Shown here: piece after piece, positions 4,645-10,466 of the stretch | Layout of the letters: the number at the start of each line of letters is the position of its first letter | Position numbering within the stretch: the stretch's first letter is position 1 | Assembly (NCBI GenBank): GCA_902495955.1 | Contig: CABUZE010000017.1 | Span: 1 to 10,466 of the forward strand | Origin: an uncultured Collinsella sp. | GTDB lineage: Bacteria; Actinomycetota; Coriobacteriia; Coriobacteriales; Coriobacteriaceae | Length of the DNA: 10,466 nucleotides | Direction of reading: 5' to 3' | Made by a program: the position numbers and the translations under genes | Notes under the pieces: model-generated | Seen by the model: only the letters and a program-made list of their open reading frames with translations | Told to the model about the DNA's origin: nothing | Database searches by the model: none

Positions 4645-5733
4645 TTAGCAGCGAATCGCGGCGCAAAGAAGCGCTATACCGAGTAAGAAAATCGTTAGGG
4701 ATGCGGAGATCAAGCAGTTATCACCTGCCTTGGGGAGCGAGACGGTCGTCGCGGTGGTGGCCTTGGGCCTAGAGGTCTTGACGGCTGTGGTGTTGGTCAC
4801 CGTAGTCGTGGTCACCGCCTTAGTCGCGGCCGCGGCCTTCGGTGTGGGATTCGTCGACGGATCCACGACTGGCTCGCCGGTAGCGGGGTCAGCGCCAGGG
4901 GCGGACGGACCATCGCCCAGCACATCGGGCCCAGCGGTCTCCCCTGTCGACGCCGTGGTATCCACGGGCTCGATCGTCACATGCGCCGCCACGGACCCGT
5001 CGGCATCCACCACGCCGCCTGGGCCAAAGGCCCCGCCCGCAGGCGCCACAAAGCGCGTGGATGCAAGCGACCCGCCCAGACAGGCGACGCCGCCGTCGGC
5101 GCCCGACGCATCCAGCCAGGACGCATCGACGGTAAGCTGCCCGGCCGCGCCACCGCCAGCAGCCCCGCCCAGCAGACACACACCATAGGCGCCCACGCCC
5201 GCCCCGGAGCCCGCGCCCGCGGCGACAACGCGCCCACTGCCGCGAACGGCAAGACCGTCCGCGATCACGCCGGCCACCCGCGCATCCGCGATGCCGGAAC
5301 CGTCAGCCCGCGCGTCAACCTTGCAGCCGTCCACCGCGAGCGTCCCCGACACGTAGATTCCGCACTGCGAGCCCGTGGCCACCAGCGACCCGGAGCCGCG
5401 GAGCGTCAGATCGCCCCACACCTCCATGCCGCAACGCGAGATGTCCACGTCGGGCGCGCTCGTCTCGACAACAGTGTTCTTCCCGGTCAGCGTCACCACC
5501 AGGTCGCCGTCGGCGCCGATGGCCTCGCCCGTGTAGCCGTTAAGCTCCAGGTGGCCGGCATCGGTCCAGGCCCACCCGGGGCCCGAAGCGCCCGGCTCGT
5601 AGTACGTGGCGCCCGAAATGAACAGGCTGTCCGCGCCCGCGGCATAAGAAGGCCCGCCCAGCAAAACGCATAGGCAGGCCATGGCAGTAAACAGGATGTA
5701 GTGACGGCTAGTGTGGAACGCGGCAGCGAACAT
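4645..5733 (-). CDS. Secreted beta-helix-type surface protein with LPKAG sortase signal
   Basis: A signal peptide fills residues 1 to about 33: basic-polar start, then hydrophobic YILFTAMACLCVLL, ending near SYAAGA. The mature part begins SLFISGATYYEPG and contains HLELNGYTGEAIGADGDLVV, a pattern typical of Gram-positive surface proteins with carbohydrate-binding or right-handed beta-helix repeats. Repeats such as LTLRGSGSLVATGSQCGIYV and LAVDGCKVDARADGSG follow. A proline- and threonine-rich linker (about 255-331) would span the wall. LPKAG at 333-337 is a variant sortase motif, followed by a hydrophobic segment and the short tail AAIRC with a single arginine. ATG 5733 is chosen because GGAG lies 5 bases upstream; an in-frame TTG at 5760 lacks one. 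It is probably anchored to the cell wall and faces the host or other cells; the ligand is unknown. No sortase gene is nearby. Confidence 0.85.
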   Translation of the reverse strand: MFAAAFHTSRHYILFTAMACLCVLLGGPSYAAGADSLFISGATYYEPGASGPGWAWTDAGHLELNGYTGEAIGADGDLVVTLTGKNTVVETSAPDVDISRCGMEVWGDLTLRGSGSLVATGSQCGIYVSGTLAVDGCKVDARADGSGIADARVAGVIADGLAVRGSGRVVAAGAGSGAGVGAYGVCLLGGAAGGGAAGQLTVDASWLDASGADGGVACLGGSLASTRFVAPAGGAFGPGGVVDADGSVAAHVTIEPVDTTASTGETAGPDVLGDGPSAPGADPATGEPVVDPSTNPTPKAAAATKAVTTTTVTNTTAVKTSRPKATTATTVSLPKAGDNCLISASLTIFLLGIALLCAAIRC

Positions 5734-5760
5734 AACCGCTCCGATCTTCGCTAGAGCCAA

Positions 5761-6099
5761 TGGAAGCTGCGCCAGAAAACTACCTGGTAACAGCAGTTAT
5801 TAGTGTAGCGAGATCAGACATTAGGCGAAGAAGAAAATCTGCGATCGACTCCCAAAATTAGGCGTAAATCGTTTTGCCAGTCGGTGAAAGGAAGATTCAC
5901 GTTAGGCAAATATGCCGACTGCTGATTCCAAAATTAGCAGCACAGGGAAATTGACAATATCAAGTTACCAAAACATTTCCTCAATGACACCCCATGTCGT
6001 GTCCTCGCAAGTTGGATACCGTTGTAGCAACGCCTTAGTAATCGGGTAAATAGTTGAGAAGCTATTCACGGAGTTCACTACGATTGAAGGATTTAAATA
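5761..6099. other. Intergenic region between the divergent surface-protein gene and abiH
   Basis: This is the shared upstream region of two divergent genes and is AT-rich. TACACT on the minus strand around 5800-5805 is a weak -10 for the surface-protein gene. TTGACA at 5951-5956 is a consensus -35 on the plus strand, but no good -10 follows. A short imperfect hairpin surrounds CAAAATTAG near 5925-5940, and CCAAAATTAG occurs twice. A 46-codon minus-strand frame, 5965-6105, overlaps the abiH start and ends in TTWGVIEEMFW; it may be a gene remnant, but nothing supports expression. Confidence 0.5.
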
Positions 6100-7206
6100 A
6101 TGCACCAACTAATAATTCTTGGAAATGGATTCGACTTGACCTGCGGACTGAAGTCAAAGTTCTCAGATTTTTATCGCAATAGGATGAACGGAGCATGCTC
6201 AATTGAATCGATCCCTAAGGACGAAAGAAATGTCTGGGATGTCATTCTTTCTGAAATCGGTGAAAACGACCCATTGTGGTGCAATATAGAAAGCCTTATT
6301 TCAGCGTATGTGTTCCATGATGACGACTTGGGTTCAAGATTGGACCACATGTATGAGCAACTGGTGTGGACAATTGATCCGTCAAAACCAAATCGTTCTG
6401 AACATCCAGATAACGCCGTATACAATTACGTTTCAACTGGTCTGGGTAAGGAAAACGTTTCCCAGGATGAGCTCACCCATTTCCTTCTAACCTCACTAAA
6501 AGATTACGAGCACATCTTTGCGAGCTATCTAGAAAAACAAGTCGATAATAATAATAAATACAGGGAAAAGGCTGTGGAGTATTATGCAGCCATTCGTAAT
6601 GCCTGCATTGATAAGGCCCAGCAAAAGAACTATGAAACATCTATCTTAAACTTTAACTATACAACCCCATTAAAACCGGAAGATCAGCAGCTGGGAATTG
6701 TTGCTGCCCGGAATATTCATGGCTCACTGGACAGAAAGGACACAATATTTGGCATTGACGGAAAAGACGTCGCTGAAGACCATCCGGCGGTGCCGTTTAC
6801 AAAAACATATAGGCTTATGTCATTAGTGCCATACGAAAGCGAAACTGCAAAACTCTGCGACAGCAATACCCGTTTCATCAAGATATTCGGACACTCGCTT
6901 TCTCGGGCTGACTATTCCTACTTCCAATCGATTTTTGACACCGTCAATCTATACGGTGGAGTTACTAAGCTTGTATTTCTATACAAAAAATATCCAAACA
7001 AGTCAGATAAAACAGTTGATGAGCAGGCAATTCGCGAAGATCTGTACTCACGCATATCGCATCTTCTGTATGAGTATGGAAGCACACTCGACAATAAAGA
7101 CCATGGAAAGAATCTCATGCATAAACTTCTTCTAGAGCAAAGGTTGCTCATTAAAGACGTTGACGAGAATATATCGGTCTTACCTTCCAATATATATTTG
7201 CTTTAA
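6100..7206 (+). CDS. abiH: AbiH family abortive-infection (anti-phage) protein
   Basis: The 368-residue protein starts MHQLIILGNGFDLTCGLKS, the hallmark of the AbiH family, with the GNGFD motif at 8-12. Further family features are LNFNYT (183-188), NIHGSL (205-210), FGID (217-220) and FGHSL (263-267). The length fits the family. AbiH proteins block phage growth by abortive infection (first found on a lactococcal plasmid); the mechanism is not settled. No membrane segment is seen, so it is probably cytoplasmic. GAAGGA lies 8 bases before the ATG. It is the only plus-strand gene, visibly more AT-rich than its neighbours and rich in AAA/AAT codons, which suggests recent transfer. It stands alone, diverges from the surface-protein gene and ends at a bidirectional terminator. 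The frame is intact from start to stop. Confidence 0.95.
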   Translation: MHQLIILGNGFDLTCGLKSKFSDFYRNRMNGACSIESIPKDERNVWDVILSEIGENDPLWCNIESLISAYVFHDDDLGSRLDHMYEQLVWTIDPSKPNRSEHPDNAVYNYVSTGLGKENVSQDELTHFLLTSLKDYEHIFASYLEKQVDNNNKYREKAVEYYAAIRNACIDKAQQKNYETSILNFNYTTPLKPEDQQLGIVAARNIHGSLDRKDTIFGIDGKDVAEDHPAVPFTKTYRLMSLVPYESETAKLCDSNTRFIKIFGHSLSRADYSYFQSIFDTVNLYGGVTKLVFLYKKYPNKSDKTVDEQAIREDLYSRISHLLYEYGSTLDNKDHGKNLMHKLLLEQRLLIKDVDENISVLPSNIYLL

Positions 7207-7313
7207 CACCTAATCCAGATTCGGCTCCCTGAGGTGGTAATTGAAGAGTAGGATCGGAGAACGTACGTATTTCTATAAAAGCGTAATCAAAGGCTAATGG
7301 GACTTGTTTAACC
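7207..7313. other. Spacer between abiH stop and the bidirectional terminator
   Basis: About 107 bases with no gene, no strong hairpin and no recognisable site. The sequence is AT-rich like abiH and probably belongs to the same transferred segment. Confidence 0.4.
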
Positions 7314-7353
7314 AAAAGAGGGTGTATCGGTTTGCGCCCATACACCCTCTTTT
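7314..7353. terminator. Bidirectional terminator between abiH and the dehydrogenase gene
   Basis: A perfect 14-bp stem, AAAAGAGGGTGTAT (7314-7327) with its complement at 7340-7353, encloses a 12-base loop. The outer stem gives an A-run on one side and a T-run on the other for either strand, so it can end both the rightward abiH transcript and the leftward polysaccharide transcript. It also marks the change from AT-rich to GC-rich DNA. Confidence 0.92.
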
Positions 7354-7406
7354 CAACAATTGGATATATGCACAAGGACAGCGTCGCCGCAGCCGTCGCC
7401 TCTCCC

Positions 7407-8666
7407 CTAGTCTCTCTTGAACAAATCCCTCGTGTACACCTTGTCCGCCACGTCCGCGAGCTCGTCGCTCCAGCGGTTGGCGACGATCACGTCGCAGCCG
7501 GCCTTGAAGGCCTCCAGGTCGTGCGTGACCTCGGAGCCGAAGAACTCCGGCGCGTCAAGCGTGGGCTCGTAGACCACCACGGGCACGCCCTTGGCCTTCA
7601 CGCGCTTCATGACGCCCTGGATCGAGCTCGCGCGGAAGTTGTCGGAGTTGGACTTCATCGTCAGGCGGTACACGCCCACGACCGGCTTCTCCTTGCCCTC
7701 GTACACGCGGTCCCACACCATCTGCAGCACCTCGTCGGCCACGAAGTCCTTGCGGGTGCGGTTGGCGTCCACGATGGCCTCGATCAGGTTCTGGGGCACG
7801 TCCCTGTAGTTGGCGAGCAACTGCTTGGTGTCCTTGGGCAGGCAGTAGCCTCCGTAGCCGAAGCTGGGGTTGTTGTAGTGGCTGCCGATGCGCGGCTCCA
7901 GGCACACGCCGTCGATGACGTCGCGGGTGTTGAGGCCGCGGACCTCGCAGTAGGTGTCGAGCTCGTTGAAGTAGGCCACGCGCAGCGCCAGGTAGGTGTT
8001 GGCGAAGAGCTTCACCGCCTCGGCCTCGGTGGTGCCCAGCACGAGCTCGGGAATGCCGATAGTTCCGTCGGCGTTAACACGCTCCAGCTCCGCGGGGTCC
8101 GCCCCTTGGGCAAGCAGGCGTGCGAAGCGCTCGGCAGCCGCGACAGCCTCGGAGTCGTCCTTCGGCGCGCCAACCACGATGCGGCTGGGGTGCAGGTTGT
8201 CGTAGAGGGCCTTGCTCTCGCGCAGGAACTCGGGGCTGAAGAAGATCTTGTCGTCGCCCAGCCTCTCTCGCAGGCCCGCGGTGTAGCCGACGGGGATGGT
8301 CGACTTGATGACGATCCAGGCGTCCGGGTTCACCGAGCGCACGGCGGTGATTGCGGCCTCGACGGAGCTCGTGTCGAAGAAGTTCCTGTCCGAGTCGTAG
8401 TTGGTGGGCGTGGCTATGACGGCGTAGTCGGCGCCCGCGTAGGCCTCGGCCACGTCGACGGTGGCGTGCAGGTCGAGCTCGCGCTCCCCCGCCTTTGCCT
8501 CCGCGAGGAACCGTTCGATCTCGTCGTCCTGGATGGGCGATACGTAGTTGTTGATCTTCTCGACCTTCTCGGGCACGATGTCCAGCGCGTGGACCTCGTT
8601 GTGCTGCGAGAGCAGGACAGCGAGGGACAGGCCGACGTAGCCAGTACCGGCAACAGCGATCTTCAT
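7407..8666 (-). CDS. ugd: UDP-glucose 6-dehydrogenase
   Basis: The enzyme oxidises UDP-glucose to UDP-glucuronate with two NAD+, in the cytoplasm. The 419-residue protein begins [20 protein letters not shown] with the NAD-binding GTGYVG at 7-12. It has KSTIPVGYT (121-129) and [10 protein letters not shown] (142-151). The active-site block [15 protein letters not shown] carries the catalytic cysteine at 275, and the C-terminus reads [12 protein letters not shown]. It resembles E. coli Ugd closely but is about 30 residues longer, partly from an insertion around 188-210. ATG 8666 is chosen: GGAGA lies 5 bases upstream and the protein then starts directly at the Rossmann fold; the frame open to 8702 is not needed. 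It lies downstream of the epimerase gene, which uses its product, with a hairpin between them. It supplies uronic acid for capsule or exopolysaccharide. Confidence 0.97.
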   Translation of the reverse strand: MKIAVAGTGYVGLSLAVLLSQHNEVHALDIVPEKVEKINNYVSPIQDDEIERFLAEAKAGERELDLHATVDVAEAYAGADYAVIATPTNYDSDRNFFDTSSVEAAITAVRSVNPDAWIVIKSTIPVGYTAGLRERLGDDKIFFSPEFLRESKALYDNLHPSRIVVGAPKDDSEAVAAAERFARLLAQGADPAELERVNADGTIGIPELVLGTTEAEAVKLFANTYLALRVAYFNELDTYCEVRGLNTRDVIDGVCLEPRIGSHYNNPSFGYGGYCLPKDTKQLLANYRDVPQNLIEAIVDANRTRKDFVADEVLQMVWDRVYEGKEKPVVGVYRLTMKSNSDNFRASSIQGVMKRVKAKGVPVVVYEPTLDAPEFFGSEVTHDLEAFKAGCDVIVANRWSDELADVADKVYTRDLFKRD

Positions 8667-8702
8667 GTCATTCTCCAATTGCCAAAGAACAGTAATCAGC
8701 AT

Positions 8703-8729
8703 GAAAAATGGCCCCTGCTACAGGGCCAT
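8703..8729 (-). terminator. Hairpin with short T-tract between epimerase and ugd genes
   Basis: ATGGCCC (8708-8714) pairs with GGGCCAT (8723-8729) around an 8-base loop. On the minus strand it is followed by TTTTTC. It lies 6 bases beyond the epimerase stop and about 37 bases before the ugd ATG. A 7-bp stem and five Ts suggest partial termination or RNA processing, which would lower ugd output relative to the upstream genes unless ugd has its own promoter; none is clear. Confidence 0.6.
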
Positions 8730-8735
8730 GATTTG

Positions 8736-9773
8736 CTAAATGTTGTAGTAGCGCTTATACCACTTGGCGAAGGCCCTCAAGCCGTCCTCGAGCGGCGTCG
8801 CTGGCTTGTATCCCAGGTCGCGCTGGAGCGCCGTGGTATCGGCGTAGGTGACGGGCACGTCACCGGGCTGCATGGGAACGAGCTGCTTGTGGGCTTCGAA
8901 GTCATAGTCAGCGGGCAGCACGCCCTCCTCCACCAGCACGCGCTGCAGCGTGTCGACGAAGTCGAGCAGGTTCTCGGGGTGCGAGTTGCCGATGTTGTAG
9001 ACGCGGTGGGCGGCGAGGGGCAACCCGTCCTCGCCCATCTGCACTACGGGCGCGGCGTCCATGACGCGCCTAACGCCCTCGACGATGTCGGCGACGTAGG
9101 TGAAGTCGCGGCGGCAGTCACCCATGTTGAAGATCTTGATGGTGTCGCCGCGGCGCAGCTTCTCGGTGAAGCCGAAGTAGGCCATGTCGGGCCTGCCCAT
9201 GGGGCCGTAAACTGTGAAGAAGCGCAGGCCGGTCGCCGGGATGGAGTAGAGCTTGGAGTAGGCGGCGGCCATGAGCTCGTTGGACTTCTTGGTGGCGGCG
9301 TAGAGCGAGACCGGCGAGTCGACGCGGTCCTCCTCGGAGAACGGCACCTTCTTGTTGCCGCCGTAGACCGAGCTGGAGCTGGCGTAGACGAGGTGATTGA
9401 CCGGGTGGTGGCGGCAGGCCTCGAGCACGTTGAAGAAGCCGACGAGGTTGCTCTCGAGGTAGGCGCGCGGGTTCTCGATGGAGTAGCGGACGCCCGCCTG
9501 GGCGGCGAGGTTCACCACGACGTCGAAGCTGTTCTCGGCGAACAGACGCTCGATGAGTGCAGCGTCACACAGGTCGCCGCGCACGAAGGCGAAGCGGCCG
9601 TCGGCATCGGCCTCGGCGAGCATGCGCAGGCGCGCATCCTTGATGCCGGGGTCGTAATAGCTGTTGAGGTTGTCGAGACCGACAATCACATCGTCGGTCT
9701 CATCGAGCAGCTTCTTGACGAGGAACGCGCCGATGAAGCCGGCGGCGCCCGTTACCAATACCTTACTTGCCAT
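8736..9773 (-). CDS. UDP-glucuronate 4-epimerase (NAD-dependent sugar epimerase)
   Basis: This 345-residue extended short-chain dehydrogenase converts UDP-glucuronate to UDP-galacturonate, a capsule and lipopolysaccharide precursor. It begins MASKVLVTGAAGFIGAFLVK with the NAD-binding GAAGFIG at 9-15. It has AAQAGVRYSIENPRAY (90-105), a serine run ASSSSVYG (131-138), and the catalytic Tyr158 and Lys162 in SLYAATKKSNELM. TGLRFFTVYGPMGRPDMA (181-198) and RRDFTY (221-226) follow. AGVRYSIENP and LRFFTVYGPMGRPDMA set the UDP-glucuronate epimerases (CapI/GAE type) apart from GalE and from dTDP-glucose dehydratases. A strong AGAGGAG precedes the ATG. It lies between the glycosyltransferase and ugd on the same strand, and the substrate is the ugd product. 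Exact stereochemistry is inferred from the family. Confidence 0.93.
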   Translation of the reverse strand: MASKVLVTGAAGFIGAFLVKKLLDETDDVIVGLDNLNSYYDPGIKDARLRMLAEADADGRFAFVRGDLCDAALIERLFAENSFDVVVNLAAQAGVRYSIENPRAYLESNLVGFFNVLEACRHHPVNHLVYASSSSVYGGNKKVPFSEEDRVDSPVSLYAATKKSNELMAAAYSKLYSIPATGLRFFTVYGPMGRPDMAYFGFTEKLRRGDTIKIFNMGDCRRDFTYVADIVEGVRRVMDAAPVVQMGEDGLPLAAHRVYNIGNSHPENLLDFVDTLQRVLVEEGVLPADYDFEAHKQLVPMQPGDVPVTYADTTALQRDLGYKPATPLEDGLRAFAKWYKRYYNI

Positions 9774-9824
9774 TTCTCCTCTTTCGTTGTCAATGTACTA
9801 ATTCAAAAAGAGCGCTTACGCCCG

Positions 9825-10466
9825 CTAGAGGAAGTAGCAGGCGAGGCTCCACAGCTTGAAGTTGCGCGTACGTAATGCGAGCAGAACGTCGGGCCAGCGC
9901 CCCTGCATGGTGGTCTGCATCTCCTCGAACTCAGGCACCGACGCGAGGATGTCGCTCATGAGGGCGAAGGCCGAACGCATCTCGGCGTCGTCGAGGGCTG
10001 TGAGCCTGTCGTAGGCGAGCATGCCGAACTGCTTGAGCGTCTGGTCGAACATAAACTGGTCGAACGCCCCGCCAAGCGCGCGGCGCCAGAGAATCATCTG
10101 CTGGACTATCCACACCGTGTCCAGGGACTTCTTGGAACGCTTTGAGGTATGGTAGATGCATGTTGGGTTGTTGCGGTAGTTGTAGACAACCCCTTCGATG
10201 GCTGCCTCTTTCCACATACCGTAGATGCAGTATTTGAGGACCGTATCCTCGAACCAATAGCCCTCAGGCAGCTCTATCCGTCTCCATAGCTCTCGACGGA
10301 AGGCGTGACCCCATGGTGTGCCGCCCGCTAAGGTCGACTTCCCTCCGTTCCTGAGTGCGCCGCTCTCGTCAATCGAAACGACACCTCCCGAGACAAACCC
10401 AATCGTCGAATCTGCAAGGGGTGCCATAAGCAGTTCGACGGAATCCTCAGGAATGTTGTCGTCGGA
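9825..10466 (-). CDS. Family 2 glycosyltransferase, C-terminal part (5' end outside window)
   Basis: The frame is open to the right edge, so the start lies outside; 213 residues are visible. The first visible residues, SDDNIPEDSVELLM, look like the acidic metal-binding DxD-type region of GT-A glycosyltransferases. IDESGALRNGG, GTPWGHAFRRELW, then YWFEDTVLKYCIY and VYNYRNNPTCIYH follow; the last two match the ED acid-base block and the YR-type motif of family 2 enzymes. A helical C-terminal tail ends ACYFL. No membrane segment is apparent, so it probably acts at the inner face of the membrane. It would transfer a sugar to a growing capsule or exopolysaccharide; donor and acceptor are unknown. 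It precedes the epimerase gene by about 50 bases, consistent with one operon. The N-terminal Rossmann-like part cannot be judged. Confidence 0.88.
   Translation of the reverse strand, partial: SDDNIPEDSVELLMAPLADSTIGFVSGGVVSIDESGALRNGGKSTLAGGTPWGHAFRRELWRRIELPEGYWFEDTVLKYCIYGMWKEAAIEGVVYNYRNNPTCIYHTSKRSKKSLDTVWIVQQMILWRRALGGAFDQFMFDQTLKQFGMLAYDRLTALDDAEMRSAFALMSDILASVPEFEEMQTTMQGRWPDVLLALRTRNFKLWSLACYFL

Noticed and set aside
4439..4666. A 75-codon minus-strand frame between the surface protein and the dCTP-deaminase-fold gene
   Set aside because: It overlaps both neighbours, has no ribosome site and contains the extended -10 promoter of the next gene; its product has no recognisable feature.
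4730..5673. Long frames on both strands (152, 230, 96 and 91 codons) within the surface-protein gene
   Set aside because: They are shadows produced by the high GC content; their products are low-complexity runs of A, P, R and G, whereas the chosen frame has a signal peptide, repeats and sorting signal.
4981..5673. CRISPR or other long repeat array in the repetitive surface-protein region
   Set aside because: The repetition is at protein level (Gly/Ala/Asp-rich beta-helix repeats); no exact DNA repeats with regular spacers are present there or elsewhere in the window.
7332..9875. An 847-codon open frame on the plus strand across the polysaccharide genes
   Set aside because: It is exactly antisense to ugd and the epimerase, both of which match known enzymes along their length. 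Its product is rich in V, H, L, G and D, as expected for the complement of GC-rich coding DNA. It has no domain and no ribosome site worth noting.

Overview
The window looks like chromosomal DNA of a GC-rich, low-complexity-poor Gram-positive actinomycete of the class Coriobacteriia, with Collinsella or a close relative as the best guess. This rests on three things. The style of the small hypothetical proteins is typical of that group. There is a Gram-positive, sortase-type surface protein. And the core genes are GC-rich while the accessory genes between them are visibly more AT-rich. The genus is inferred from recognition, not from any search. Almost everything is encoded on the minus strand; the abortive-infection gene abiH is the only convincing plus-strand gene.

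Layout from left to right: (a) 2-1015, a minus-strand gene whose 3' end runs off the window, encoding an uncharacterised protein with a DUF559/Vsr-like nuclease signature near its C-terminus. (b) 1016-1462, a gene-free stretch with short repeats. (c) 1463-1537, tRNA-Val(CAC) with its promoter and terminator. (d) 1676-2464, a stand-alone DUF3825 protein. (e) 2552-3450, a compact minus-strand cluster: a 92-aa hypothetical protein, an MNT-type minimal nucleotidyltransferase, a 67-aa protein like the C-terminal half of a RelB/DinJ antitoxin, and a 25-codon relic of an XRE-type regulator. (f) 3577-4481, a monocistronic unit with its own extended -10 promoter and a strong terminator. It encodes a dCTP-deaminase/dUTPase-fold protein fused to three membrane segments, apparently without the catalytic glutamate. 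(g) 4645-5733, a secreted beta-helix-type surface protein with an LPKAG sorting signal. (h) 6100-7206, AbiH, in visibly AT-rich DNA. (i) 7314-7353, a bidirectional terminator. (j) 7407-10466, the end of a polysaccharide cluster: a family-2 glycosyltransferase (5' end beyond the window), then a UDP-glucuronate 4-epimerase, then UDP-glucose 6-dehydrogenase.

In region (j), UDP-glucose dehydrogenase makes UDP-glucuronate, the epimerase converts it to UDP-galacturonate, and glycosyltransferases such as the one at the right edge would use such sugars to build a capsule or exopolysaccharide. The stretch between the left edge and the terminator at 7314-7353 reads as a variable island of defence-like and toxin-antitoxin-like genes next to a tRNA gene. 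AbiH is the only member with an established anti-phage family. The most novel-looking item is the membrane-anchored, apparently catalytically dead dCTP-deaminase-fold protein.
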